Positions 45,950 to 54,870 of a DNA stretch of 64,000 nucleotides are shown piece by piece. Every line of letters starts with the position of its first letter. The first letter of the stretch is position 1. This stretch comes from Solibacillus isronensis. GTDB taxonomy: Bacteria; Bacillota; Bacilli; Bacillales_A; Planococcaceae. The position numbers and the translations under genes were made by a program. The notes beneath the pieces are model-generated. The model worked only from the letters and a program-made list of their open reading frames with translations, did not search any database and was not told where the DNA came from. The DNA lies in contig NZ_JAMBOC010000001.1 in the NCBI RefSeq assembly GCF_023715405.1, forward strand, positions 1,674,001 through 1,738,000, in the 5' to 3' direction.

Positions 45950-48241
45950 TTAAAATCGATTTCCTAGAACCTGACGTGGTTTACTTCCTTCTGGTGGTCC
46001 GACAACCCCGCGCTGCTCCATTTGATCGACAATCCGAGCTGCACGTGAATACCCGATTCTAAATCGGCGCTGCAGTAAAGATACGGAAGCTGTTTGCATT
46101 TCCAATACGAGTTGTACGGCATCGTCATACAAGTCGTCCGTTTCGTCCATCACGTCAACGATTGGTTCATCAGTCGGAATCATCGCCTCCTCATATTGAG
46201 CTTTTTGCTGCTCAATGACACTATTAATAATTCTTTCGACTTCATGATCACTTACAAATGCACCTTGCACACGAACTGGTTTAGATGCTCCTGCCGGTAA
46301 ATACAGCATATCACCGCGGCCAAGTAATCTTTCGGCGCCGCCCATATCCAAGATTGTGCGTGAATCGACAGACGACGACACGGCAAATGCAATACGTGAA
46401 GGAATATTCGCTTTGATGATGCCGGTAATAACATCAACAGACGGTCTTTGTGTTGCGATAATGAGGTGAATCCCTGCTGCACGTGCCATTTGGGCAAGTC
46501 GTGTTATCGCATCTTCCACTTCACTCGACGCAACCATCATTAAGTCCGCCAACTCGTCGACAATTACGACAATATACGGAAGCTTCGGCTGTTTCTCCAT
46601 TGCCTCTTCATTGCTTATATCGATATATTCGTTATATCCTTCAATATTCCTTGTACCGGAATGTGAAAACAGGTCATAGCGTCGTTCCATTTCCGACACA
46701 ACTTTCTGCAATGCCTGGGCCGCTTTACGCGGATCTGTTACAACTGGTGCCAATAAATGCGGAATACCGTTGTACACACTTAGCTCCACCATTTTCGGAT
46801 CGATCATCATCATTTTTACTTCACTCGGTTTTGCGCGCATCAATAGTGACACAATAATACCATTGATACATACACTTTTACCGCTCCCTGTTGAACCGGC
46901 AACTAATAAGTGTGGCATTTTGTTTAATTCTGCCGCAATCGCCTGGCCTGTTACATCGCGTCCCAAACTTACCAACAATTTGGCCCCGACTTTTACCTGC
47001 TCATTTGCTTCAAGCACTTCACGTAACGTTACGACTGCCACTTCACTGTTCGGTACTTCGATCCCGACAGCCGATTTCCCGGGAATCGGTGCTTCAATAC
47101 GAATATCTTTTGCTGCAAGGGCAAGTGCCAAGTCATCTTGAAGGCTGACAATTTTACTTACTTTTACACCTGTGTCCGGCATTACTTCATATTTTGTCAC
47201 TGCAGGACCTAAATGAACTTGTGTCACTTTCGCTTTTACACCAAAACTTAAAAATGTTTGTTCCAGTTTCTTTGCATTTGTTTGAATAACCGAATATTCG
47301 CCGCTTTGATCATGTTCGGGCGGCGGGTTCAGCTGCTGCATTGACGGCAAAATGTAGGTTTGGTCCGTTTCGGATGTTACGGCCATAATCGGCTCACTTA
47401 TTTTTTCCTCCACTTCGTTTTCGATACCTTTTTGCTGTTCCTGTTTTACTTGCTCCACAAAATTCGAAATGATCGGCTCATGATGTGTTGGCGTTGCTGT
47501 CGTAATAATCAGGTCTTCCAAATCAGCCGCTTCCTCTTCGATCATCGGTTCGGTTCTAGAACGACGCTGCTTCTGCTGAGGTTCAGGTTTTGGCTTACTT
47601 CTTGTGCTGCGTTTCGTTCTTTTGAACTTTCCCTTAAGTGTAGGGGCCTTCTCTACTAATATTGGCACGAGTGCTTTTCCGGTAATTAAAATTATCCCGA
47701 TGGCCAATAATACAAATGCGGCAATTTTTGCTCCGGATGCATCAAATAATACATGGAACAGGCTGAATAATAATCCGCCGATCATACCGCCACCGAGCGC
47801 ATTGCTGCGGTTTACGATTCCATCTGTGCTGATGAGTATTCTCCATGTTTCCTTTAATACGGAATTTGACAACAGTGTGTTTGTTGCAAGCATCTGTTCG
47901 AATAACAAGCTATGACTGAAAATCGTCAAGCTGGCACCGACAAACAACACACCGTATACGACACGGGTATTAAATGGGACACCCCGGCGTTTGACCATTA
48001 ACATCCCAGCGACTAAAAAGCATAGTAATGGGATGATAAAATGCAGATTGCCGAAGAAAAACATGGCAATTGAATGGAGCATTCTTCCAACAAGTCCGAA
48101 CTCCAGAAATTCGATAATGGCTAATGCAATCAGCAATAATCCGATAATTTCATATGCGAGCGGATGGAGCTCCTCTTTCGTTTTTGGCTTTAGCGTCGGT
48201 TTTGCCTTTGCTTTTGTTTTAGTACTTTTCTTTTTATCCAA
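45950..48241 (-). CDS. spoIIIE: DNA translocase SpoIIIE/FtsK
   Basis: This hexameric dsDNA pump (763 aa; B. subtilis SpoIIIE 789) has about four N-terminal transmembrane helices (residues 25-195). A basic/acidic linker follows, then the RecA-like motor with Walker [12 protein letters not shown] and Walker [15 protein letters not shown]. The C-terminal gamma winged-helix domain ([22 protein letters not shown]) reads oriented DNA motifs. It moves the chromosome into the forespore and clears DNA from closing septa. The usual upstream neighbours tepA and ylzJ are absent here. Confidence 0.97.
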   Translation of the reverse strand: MDKKKSTKTKAKAKPTLKPKTKEELHPLAYEIIGLLLIALAIIEFLEFGLVGRMLHSIAMFFFGNLHFIIPLLCFLVAGMLMVKRRGVPFNTRVVYGVLFVGASLTIFSHSLLFEQMLATNTLLSNSVLKETWRILISTDGIVNRSNALGGGMIGGLLFSLFHVLFDASGAKIAAFVLLAIGIILITGKALVPILVEKAPTLKGKFKRTKRSTRSKPKPEPQQKQRRSRTEPMIEEEAADLEDLIITTATPTHHEPIISNFVEQVKQEQQKGIENEVEEKISEPIMAVTSETDQTYILPSMQQLNPPPEHDQSGEYSVIQTNAKKLEQTFLSFGVKAKVTQVHLGPAVTKYEVMPDTGVKVSKIVSLQDDLALALAAKDIRIEAPIPGKSAVGIEVPNSEVAVVTLREVLEANEQVKVGAKLLVSLGRDVTGQAIAAELNKMPHLLVAGSTGSGKSVCINGIIVSLLMRAKPSEVKMMMIDPKMVELSVYNGIPHLLAPVVTDPRKAAQALQKVVSEMERRYDLFSHSGTRNIEGYNEYIDISNEEAMEKQPKLPYIVVIVDELADLMMVASSEVEDAITRLAQMARAAGIHLIIATQRPSVDVITGIIKANIPSRIAFAVSSSVDSRTILDMGGAERLLGRGDMLYLPAGASKPVRVQGAFVSDHEVERIINSVIEQQKAQYEEAMIPTDEPIVDVMDETDDLYDDAVQLVLEMQTASVSLLQRRFRIGYSRAARIVDQMEQRGVVGPPEGSKPRQVLGNRF

Positions 48242-48483
48242 TCTTTGTTCACCTACTTAAAAATTGTTCCTTAATATTAGACGCCAAAGTTGCTATATAG
48301 GCTTCCGGGTTGTGGTGATGCGTTATATTTAATCAATTGACTTAGTTTGTGCTGAATGGAATAGTTATTACTGCTATGTACCGAAAAATCAGTTTTTTTC
48401 AAATAAACTTTAGTTTTTACCGCAATTATCCAGCATTCTCTAATACTAGTAACAAGGTACATCCCACTCCGGAAAATTAGTTA
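48242..48483. other. Intergenic region upstream of spoIIIE
   Basis: I see the presumed spoIIIE promoter region and no gene. In B. subtilis this gap carries tepA and ylzJ; no remnant of either is visible. Confidence 0.4.
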
Positions 48484-48525
48484 GAAAAAGGGCTTTCTCA
48501 CGCTTAATGTAAGAAAACCCTTTTT
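48484..48525. terminator. Bidirectional terminator after rnjB
   Basis: AAAAAGGG with CCCTTTTT flank a stem of TTTCT-AC with GT-AGAAA. A U-tract is available on both strands; for the minus strand it would end the rnjB transcript. Confidence 0.8.
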
Positions 48526-48537
48526 GATTATAGATAT

Positions 48538-48560
48538 GGGAGCAACGATCGTTGTCTCCC
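48538..48560. repeat. Hairpin just past the rnjB stop
   Basis: GGGAG and CAACG pair with CGTTG and CTCCC, with one unpaired T. Together with the following terminator it may stabilise the 3' end of the transcript. Confidence 0.6.
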
Positions 48561-48567
48561 CTTCAAA

Positions 48568-50235
48568 TTAATACTCCATAATGATCGGAATGATCATTGG
48601 ACGACGTTTTGTTTTTTGGAATAAATACTGATTTAATGTGTCGCGAATTTCTTGCTTAATGTTTGTCCATTCGAACGTTTCTTTGCCGACATACTTCTCG
48701 ATCACTTCGCGTGCGATTTCAGAAGCTTCTTCCATTAACTGTTCTGACTCGCGTACGTATACGAAACCGCGCGATAAAATTTCGGGACCTGAAGCAATTT
48801 TCTTCTGTGCACGGTTCAATGTCACAACGACAATGAAAATACCATCTTGAGAAAGCAGTTTACGGTCGCGTAAAACGATATTACCTACATCGCCTACACC
48901 GATTCCGTCGATCAGTACATTCCCTGCTTGTACACGCCCTGTCATGCGCACTTTGCCGTTTTTGTACTCGACAATATCGCCTTTATCTGCGATGAAGATT
49001 TGTGATTTTTGCAAGCCCACTTGTTGTGCAAGTTTCGAGTGCGCAATTAACATGCGGTACTCCCCTTGAACCGGAATAAAGTATTTCGGCTTCATAAAGT
49101 TCAGCATCAGTTTTAAATCTTCCGCGCTGCCGTGGCCGGAAACATGGACTTTTTTGTTTGAAGTCATGACATGTGCGCCAGCTTTAGCCAATTGGTTCAT
49201 CGTGTTATACATTTGCACTTCCATGCTTGGTGATGGTGTAAATGTAATCAAGACTGTATCTGTATTTCTGATTTTAATGTCACGGTGGTGTTTACGCACA
49301 ATTTTATCTAGTGCATCAAGTGGTTCACCTTTGTTGCCCGTTGCCATAATAATAATTTCGTCATCATGATATTTATGAATTTCGTTTACTGGTACAAGTG
49401 TTGACTCATCGATTTCCAAATAGCCTAGGTTCACACCGATATCGACCATTTTTTCTAACGATTTTCCGACTACCGCGACTTTACGGTGCGATGCGGCAGC
49501 TTGTCTAAATACTTGCTGAATACGAATAAAGTTTGATGCATATAATGCTACGATAATTCGACCTGGTGCCGAATGGAACGTTTTTTGCAATTCTTCCGCA
49601 ATCACTGCTTCACTTGTTGTATAGCCTGGGCGTTCTGCTTCCATTGATTCTGATAAAAGCATGAATACGCCTTCTTCACCGAGCATCGCCATTTTTGCCA
49701 AATCCGGCTTGAACTTGCCTGTTGCCGACTGGTCAAACTTGAATTCGCCTGTGTGAACGATAGCGCCTTCAGAAGTATGGAACACAATACCTAATGAATC
49801 TGGAATACTATGTGTTGTATGGAAGAATGTCACATAAGTAGAATTGAAGTTCATGCGACTATTGCTCGATACTTCAAAGAATTTCACTTGGTAAGGTGCT
49901 GGCAATTCTTTTAAATGCTCCTTCGCCAATGCGATCGTTAACTTTGAACCATATACCGGTGCTTTAATTTTCTTTAATACATACGCAATCGATCCAATTG
50001 CATCTTCATGTCCATGTGTAAGGAAAATACCTTTTACGCGCTCTTTATTTTCCTCTAAATACGTGATATCTGGAATGACGATATCAATTCCAAGCATTTC
50101 GTCTTCTGGGAACATGAGCCCACTGTCTACTACGAAAAGCTCTTCATCGATTTCTATTACATACATTGATTTTCCGATTTCGCCAACTCCACCTAATGGA
50201 ATGACACGGATAAGTTCATTTTTTGATTTTGTCAC
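48568..50235 (-). CDS. rnjB: Ribonuclease J2 (catalytic motif altered)
   Basis: This metallo-beta-lactamase/beta-CASP ribonuclease (555 aa) has IPLGGVGEIGKSMYV at the N-terminus. Its metal motif reads HGHEDA (H74, H76, D78, A79) instead of HGHEDH. The last His is missing, as in the weakly active J2 paralogue, so it probably works as the partner of RNase J1. The GTG at 50235 is 7 nt behind AGGAGG; an upstream start at 50271 has no site. It follows dapA, the B. subtilis position of rnjB. Confidence 0.92.
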   Translation of the reverse strand: MTKSKNELIRVIPLGGVGEIGKSMYVIEIDEELFVVDSGLMFPEDEMLGIDIVIPDITYLEENKERVKGIFLTHGHEDAIGSIAYVLKKIKAPVYGSKLTIALAKEHLKELPAPYQVKFFEVSSNSRMNFNSTYVTFFHTTHSIPDSLGIVFHTSEGAIVHTGEFKFDQSATGKFKPDLAKMAMLGEEGVFMLLSESMEAERPGYTTSEAVIAEELQKTFHSAPGRIIVALYASNFIRIQQVFRQAAASHRKVAVVGKSLEKMVDIGVNLGYLEIDESTLVPVNEIHKYHDDEIIIMATGNKGEPLDALDKIVRKHHRDIKIRNTDTVLITFTPSPSMEVQMYNTMNQLAKAGAHVMTSNKKVHVSGHGSAEDLKLMLNFMKPKYFIPVQGEYRMLIAHSKLAQQVGLQKSQIFIADKGDIVEYKNGKVRMTGRVQAGNVLIDGIGVGDVGNIVLRDRKLLSQDGIFIVVVTLNRAQKKIASGPEILSRGFVYVRESEQLMEEASEIAREVIEKYVGKETFEWTNIKQEIRDTLNQYLFQKTKRRPMIIPIIMEY

Positions 50236-50386
50236 TTTATTTCCTCCTAAATTGTTCCGAACAGCAACCACTTAAAGTTCATTATACGGTGAGAATGACG
50301 TTAGTACAAATAAAAAAGTGATTTTCTTTTTTTACGGAACTGCGGGCAAATTAAAATCGCAACCGTTTTACAGAATGCCGAAATTT

Positions 50387-50499
50387 TAATCCTCCGTTTT
50401 ATTTGGATAATCCTCAGTTGGTAACCGATCATCCTCAAGCCCCGCCTCATAATCCTCAGTTGCTGACCATTCTTCCTCACTTCATCCGCTATCTTCCTC
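50387..50499 (-). repeat. Phased repeat array 4, exact 21-bp period, core TAATCCTC
   Basis: Cores start at 50387, 50408, 50429, 50450, 50471 and 50492, all exactly 21 bp apart (TAATCCTC three times, then TCATCCTC and TCTTCCTC variants). On the minus strand they read as GAGGATTA and as heptads MRKIADE, VRKNGQQ, LRIMRRG, LRMIGYQ, LRIIQIK in one open frame. There is no ribosome-binding site to suggest translation. It begins about 20 nt past the dapA terminator. Confidence 0.88.
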
Positions 50500-50517
50500 A
50501 TACTGACTAAAAATAAA

Positions 50518-50557
50518 AAAACAGTCACCCGCTTCTCATCGGAAGGTGTGACTGTTT
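50518..50557 (-). terminator. Intrinsic terminator of the dpa-asd-dapA operon
   Basis: On the minus strand AAACAGTCAC pairs with GTGACTGTTT and is followed by TTTTA. It lies directly after the dapA stop. Confidence 0.88.
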
Positions 50558-50562
50558 ATGTG

Positions 50563-51474
50563 TTAGTTCACTTGTAATGCGCGGAAACTTTTTGCTTTTT
50601 CCTGATACGTATCCCAAATTTCATCAAATGCTGCCTTTTCTTCTGGTAGCATTTCCATCATCGGCATCCGTACATCAAGTGTATCAAAGCCTAATTTTGT
50701 CATCGCGTATTTTATTGGAGATGGATTCGGTTGTGCAAATAACGCACGAACGAGCGGCAATAACGCACGGTGAATTTGTGCAGCTTCCTGATGACGGCCT
50801 TCTTCAAATGCGCGAACCATTTGCTGCATATCTTTTCCTACTACATGTGAAGCGACAGAAATAATGCCGCGTCCGCCGATAGCAAGCAGTGGTAATGTTA
50901 ACCCGTCATCCCCTGAATATACATAGAAATCCGGATCGACATTTTCAATGATGTCGCCCATCTGATCCAGGTTACCGCTTGCTTCTTTAATGCATGTAAT
51001 ATTCGGTACGTCTTTGCTGATCGCAATCGTTGTTTCAGCTAAAATATTGGCACCTGTACGACCAGGGACATTATATAGCATGACAGGGAGTTTTGTTTCT
51101 TTTGCGATTGTTTTAAAGTGGGCATACATGCCGCGCTGGTTTGGCTTATTATAATATGGAGTTACGAGCATGATTCCGTTTGCCCCATTTTCCTCTGCTT
51201 TATGAGTCATCATAATCGAGTAGGCTGTTTCGTTATCACCTGTACCTGCAATAACAGGGATGCGTCCTGCCACTTTTTCGACAGTAAAGCGCACGACCTC
51301 GATTTTTTCCTCAGTTGACATTGTCGGGTTTTCCGAAGTTGTTCCACAAGCAATAATTGAATCTGTACCATTTTCAATTAAGTGATCAATAATTCGTTCT
51401 AACTCAGGATAATTAATCGTACCGTCCTTTTTAAACGGCGTAATCATCGCTGTACCAATACGTCCGAAATCCAT
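50563..51474 (-). CDS. dapA: 4-hydroxy-tetrahydrodipicolinate synthase
   Basis: This TIM-barrel lyase (303 aa) condenses pyruvate with aspartate semialdehyde, the first committed step to lysine, diaminopimelate and dipicolinate. It has ACGTTSENPTMS, YNVPGRTG with its catalytic Tyr, and the Schiff-base Lys in CIKEASGN. It lies 17 nt after asd; the aspartokinase gene dapG, which B. subtilis has between them, is absent. Confidence 0.97.
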   Translation of the reverse strand: MDFGRIGTAMITPFKKDGTINYPELERIIDHLIENGTDSIIACGTTSENPTMSTEEKIEVVRFTVEKVAGRIPVIAGTGDNETAYSIMMTHKAEENGANGIMLVTPYYNKPNQRGMYAHFKTIAKETKLPVMLYNVPGRTGANILAETTIAISKDVPNITCIKEASGNLDQMGDIIENVDPDFYVYSGDDGLTLPLLAIGGRGIISVASHVVGKDMQQMVRAFEEGRHQEAAQIHRALLPLVRALFAQPNPSPIKYAMTKLGFDTLDVRMPMMEMLPEEKAAFDEIWDTYQEKAKSFRALQVN

Positions 51475-51491
51475 AACTAATAATCCTCCCC

Positions 51492-52532
51492 TTATAGTAA
51501 GTGATCCTCTAGCATAGCTTCTGCAATTTGAATAGAGTTGAGTGCAGCCCCTTTTAATAAATTATCTGACACAATCCATAAGTGGAATCCTTTTTTGTTG
51601 TCTAAATCTTGGCGAATACGTCCAACATATGTCGGTTCTTCATTTTCTGCAAAAATCGGCATCGGGTAAAGCTGTTCGCGAATGTCATCTTGCAGAACAA
51701 TGCCCGGCGCCCCAGTTAATGCGTCAAAAATTTGCTGTACTGTTGCTTCTTGCTCCAGTTCGATATAAACCGATTCTGAGTGGCCTGAAACAACCGGAAC
51801 ACGTACACATGTTGCAGCGACTTTTAGCTCAGGTGCTTCCATAATTTTTTTCGTTTCATTAATCATTTTCATTTCTTCATATGTAAAGCCATTGTCCGTA
51901 AACTTATCAATTTGCGGAATGACGTTACGTGCGATAGGATAATGTTTTTTATCTGATTTAACCGGTAAAACTTTCGCTTCAACATTTTTCCCTGCATCCC
52001 ACTGTGCACTTTGCTCACGCAGCTCTTCAATTGCTGCCACACCAGAACCGGATACCGCTTGATATGTCGATACAACAACTTTTGTTAAGCCGAATTTTTC
52101 ACGGATTGGCTGTAATGCTGCAACCATTTGAATTGTCGAACAGTTAGGATTTGCGATAATCCCTTTTGGAATCGTTTTTAATGCATGGCGATTTACTTCC
52201 GGTACAACAAGCGGTACCTCTGGATCCATACGGAAATGGCTTGTGTTATCAATAACAATCGCTCCACGCTTTGCTGCTTCAGGTGCCAGTACTTCAGATA
52301 CAGCTCCGCCTGCTGAAAATAATGCTAGATCGATCCCTTCAAAGCTTTCCGGTTTCGCTTCTTCTATCGTATAGTTTTCACCATTGAATTCAATTTGTTT
52401 TCCCGCTGAACGAGCAGAAGCTAAAAACTTGATAGATGCAATTGGAAATTTGCGCTCAATCAGCTTCTCCATCATTTTTGAACCTACAGCTCCTGTTGCC
52501 CCAACTACGGCAACATTCAATTTCTTTGTCAT
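51492..52532 (-). CDS. asd: Aspartate-semialdehyde dehydrogenase
   Basis: The enzyme (346 aa) reduces aspartyl phosphate to aspartate semialdehyde with NADPH. It has the cofactor motif VVGATGAVGSKMMEKL and the catalytic Cys in NPNCSTIQM. It supplies DapA and hence both peptidoglycan and spore dipicolinate. It sits between dpaB and dapA in the sporulation-linked operon. Confidence 0.97.
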   Translation of the reverse strand: MTKKLNVAVVGATGAVGSKMMEKLIERKFPIASIKFLASARSAGKQIEFNGENYTIEEAKPESFEGIDLALFSAGGAVSEVLAPEAAKRGAIVIDNTSHFRMDPEVPLVVPEVNRHALKTIPKGIIANPNCSTIQMVAALQPIREKFGLTKVVVSTYQAVSGSGVAAIEELREQSAQWDAGKNVEAKVLPVKSDKKHYPIARNVIPQIDKFTDNGFTYEEMKMINETKKIMEAPELKVAATCVRVPVVSGHSESVYIELEQEATVQQIFDALTGAPGIVLQDDIREQLYPMPIFAENEEPTYVGRIRQDLDNKKGFHLWIVSDNLLKGAALNSIQIAEAMLEDHLL

Positions 52533-52616
52533 GTCTCATCTCTCCTAAAAATATCGGTATGTATATAATGTTGGATATTGTATCATATATTATTAGAATT
52601 GTGTGAGATAATTTGA

Positions 52617-53207
52617 TTATTTAAAATATTGTATAAATATCGGCTGGATCTGTTTTTTATGAGCGAGCGTATATGCTACAGTATCGAGCATTTTTGTGAA
52701 ATCCGCTATGAGTGACGTCGGTTTTTTAATTGGATCGTCCTGACCGAATGGAATGAAGAAAATGTTTTTCGCATTCATTAATTTCATTAAATTCATTCCG
52801 TTTAACCCAAGCGCATCATTCGTTGAAATACCAAGTACTACAGGTGAACCATTTCGAAGTGTCGCCTTTGCTGCCATCAGTACGGCATTGTCTGTTGCGG
52901 CATTCGCAAATTTACTGATCGAGTTCCCTGTCATCGGTGCGATTACCATACAGTCTAATGGATTACTCGGTCCAAACGGCTCCGCTTCCGCAATGGAACT
53001 GACAACCTTTTCCCCAGAGAATTCTTCGATTTTCGCAATCCATTCTTCACCCGTTCCAAATCGTGTAGCTGCATGTAATACAGAAGGCGTTATAATCGGT
53101 ACAACGGTTGCACCGGCTTCACGAAATCGAGTAATTTTCGGTATGACATCTTCATACGTACAATGTGATGCGGTAATTCCTAAACCAATGCGTTTTCCCT
53201 CAAGCAT
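52617..53207 (-). CDS. dpaB: Dipicolinate synthase subunit B
   Basis: This flavoprotein (196 aa; SpoVFB) is one half of dipicolinate synthase, which oxidises hydroxy-tetrahydrodipicolinate to dipicolinic acid in the mother cell. It has LGITASHCTYEDVIPKI, VIAPMTGNSISKFANA with its flavin-binding loop, and LGISTNDALGLNGMNL. It overlaps dpaA by 8 nt. Sigma-K control is expected from B. subtilis, but I could not pick the promoter. Confidence 0.96.
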   Translation of the reverse strand: MLEGKRIGLGITASHCTYEDVIPKITRFREAGATVVPIITPSVLHAATRFGTGEEWIAKIEEFSGEKVVSSIAEAEPFGPSNPLDCMVIAPMTGNSISKFANAATDNAVLMAAKATLRNGSPVVLGISTNDALGLNGMNLMKLMNAKNIFFIPFGQDDPIKKPTSLIADFTKMLDTVAYTLAHKKQIQPIFIQYFK

Positions 53208-53985
53208 TTGCTTCCTCCTTTCGTAATTCTAGTATCGTTTCGTATAATAAGTTTGCTGCAGCTTGCGGAAAGTATTTCCCAGGTAATGCAGGTAGCAGCT
53301 CATATTGAGATAATTTGATATCGTTCAAACACCCCGGGCTTGATGCGACATCATAAATCGGACGGATCATCCATGATTCAAAATCCTTTGTCAGCCATTT
53401 TGTCGGGATCGTATTAATCATAAAATCCGCTTCCATACTATTTTTCTCAGTTAATTCAATACCAGTATAGCCATATGCAAGGGCCTCGGCTTTTTGCGTT
53501 TCCGAACGAACGGCGATGATGACCTTTGCATTGAGACGTGTTAAAAACAGGGCAAGCATTTTTGCTACACGTCCAAACCCTGTAATCATAATTGTTTTAT
53601 ACTGCACATTTACCTTTTCTTTATACAAATGCGCTAGAAAGCCTTCTGCAGTAAGTGCGGCATTTTTCCAGATGAATGTTTCATCTTCCAAATAATAATG
53701 CAAGCACTTATTTTCAAGAACTAGTTTCCATTGATCTGTCAATTTCCCCGCAAAAAATCGTGCCTGACGTATACCTAAAAGCTCCTCCACTTGAATCGAT
53801 AAAGGGTGGATCGGCAACACAATTTCTGTCGGGTGCAGCTCCAACGCCACTTTGTTCAGTGCTTCATCCCAAACAGTCGTATTTTTGTAATACACCGTGC
53901 GATCATTTGTCGATAACTGCTTCGCCAAAAACTTCATCCGCTCGTCTGTACCGATCACAAGCCAGCGTTCAGTCATCATCGGCAT
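53200..53985 (-). CDS. dpaA: Dipicolinate synthase subunit A
   Basis: This NAD(P)-binding subunit (261 aa; SpoVFA) has a Rossmann segment TIMITGFGRVAKMLALFL. It is somewhat shorter than the B. subtilis protein (about 297 aa), mainly at the C-terminal half, where the end reads ANLLYETILELRKEEANA. The start is uncertain: ATG at 53985 or 53976, neither with a strong ribosome-binding site. It overlaps ymxH by 17 nt and dpaB by 8 nt, so translation is probably coupled. Confidence 0.9.
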   Translation of the reverse strand: MPMMTERWLVIGTDERMKFLAKQLSTNDRTVYYKNTTVWDEALNKVALELHPTEIVLPIHPLSIQVEELLGIRQARFFAGKLTDQWKLVLENKCLHYYLEDETFIWKNAALTAEGFLAHLYKEKVNVQYKTIMITGFGRVAKMLALFLTRLNAKVIIAVRSETQKAEALAYGYTGIELTEKNSMEADFMINTIPTKWLTKDFESWMIRPIYDVASSPGCLNDIKLSQYELLPALPGKYFPQAAANLLYETILELRKEEANA

Positions 53986-54241
53986 GCTTTAATGTCGAAG
54001 TTGTTTTTTGAAATAATATTCGGTCTTCACCAATTAAAATAATTTCACTCCAGGGAATATATTTTACCATCCCTGCCTTTTTCTTTTGGAACGGCATCTT
54101 TACCATTTGTGCCGGCATTTCAAAGCCTGTGATTTTTCCTGTTTTGGCATCAAAAATACATTCGGTCTCAGCTAAAAATCCATATCGAACGCCGTTTGCC
54201 ATTTCAATGAGTTCTTTTTCAGCGAGCTCTGATAAAAGCAT
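53969..54241 (-). CDS. ymxH: YlmC/YmxH-family PRC-barrel sporulation protein
   Basis: This is a small PRC-barrel protein of 90 aa (LLSELAEKELIEMANGVRYG, then IPWSEIILIGEDRILF). I placed the start at the ATG at 54241 because GAGGAGGG precedes it; the frame runs on to 54313 without a site. The family is conserved immediately upstream of dpaA in Bacillales. Its role is poorly known; it may help sporulation. Confidence 0.88.
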   Translation of the reverse strand: MLLSELAEKELIEMANGVRYGFLAETECIFDAKTGKITGFEMPAQMVKMPFQKKKAGMVKYIPWSEIILIGEDRILFQKTTSTLKHADDD

Positions 54242-54431
54242 TGTATCCCTCCTCTTGTAAGAGCCTACATTACTATATGCATCAACATGGGCAGAAGTGA
54301 AATGGTTCAACATTTAAGTTTGAAGCTATTCGCGGGTAACGATCATACAGCACTCGTTCGGAAAAATAATGGCAGTAATTAACCTTATTTAAAAATCCAT
54401 CATATTAAAATTTAGTTTCTATAATTTTCAG

Positions 54432-54469
54432 TAGACATAATCTGCCATATCTGTATATACTGTATATAC
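54432..54469 (+). promoter_or_regulatory. Promoter and probable operator of the GntR-ABC operon
   Basis: TAGACA (54432-54437) and TATACT (54456-54461) are separated by 18 nt. The -10 overlaps two tandem copies of TGTATATAC (54452-54469), each containing the self-complementary GTATATAC. This is a likely site for the GntR protein encoded next. Confidence 0.6.
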
Positions 54470-54496
54470 ACAGTCTAAACATGTGAGGTGAAATGA

Positions 54497-54868
54497 TTGA
54501 TTATCAAATTGAGCAATAACAGTGAAAAGCCTATTTATGAGCAAATTACAGATCAGTTAAAACAGGCCATTTTGACAGGCACACTGTTAACAGGTGATTC
54601 CCTACCTTCTATTAGGGCATTGGCGAAAGAATTGAAAATCAGTGTTATGACAACGAAGAGGGCGTATGCAGATTTGGAACGGGATGGCTTTATCGTCACG
54701 ATTGCCGGTAAAGGAAGCTATGTGTCGGAACGCAATCAGGATTTCCTGCGTGAAGAGCTGATCCGCCAAATTGAAGTGCATTTCACGAAAGTGGTATCCA
54801 TCGCGAAAACTGCCAATGTGCCGAAAGAGGAACTGCATGACTTACTCGATTTACTATTGGAGGAATGA
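54497..54868 (+). CDS. GntR-family regulator, YtrA type
   Basis: This short regulator (123 aa) has a winged helix (PIYEQITDQLKQAILTGTL, LPSIRALAKELKISVMTTKRAY, GKGSYVSE) and a short C-terminal dimerisation helix instead of a large ligand domain. That is the YtrA subfamily, whose genes regularly head ABC-transporter operons. The start is a TTG behind GAGGTG. Its stop overlaps the ABC gene. It is on the plus strand, opposite to the surrounding backbone. Confidence 0.93.
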   Translation: MIIKLSNNSEKPIYEQITDQLKQAILTGTLLTGDSLPSIRALAKELKISVMTTKRAYADLERDGFIVTIAGKGSYVSERNQDFLREELIRQIEVHFTKVVSIAKTANVPKEELHDLLDLLLEE

Positions 54869-54870
54869 TG

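Noticed and set aside
50301-50528. Minus-strand 75-codon open frame over array 4 as a gene
   Set aside because: It lies past the dapA terminator without a ribosome-binding site; its heptads come from the 21-bp repeats. Reported as a repeat instead.
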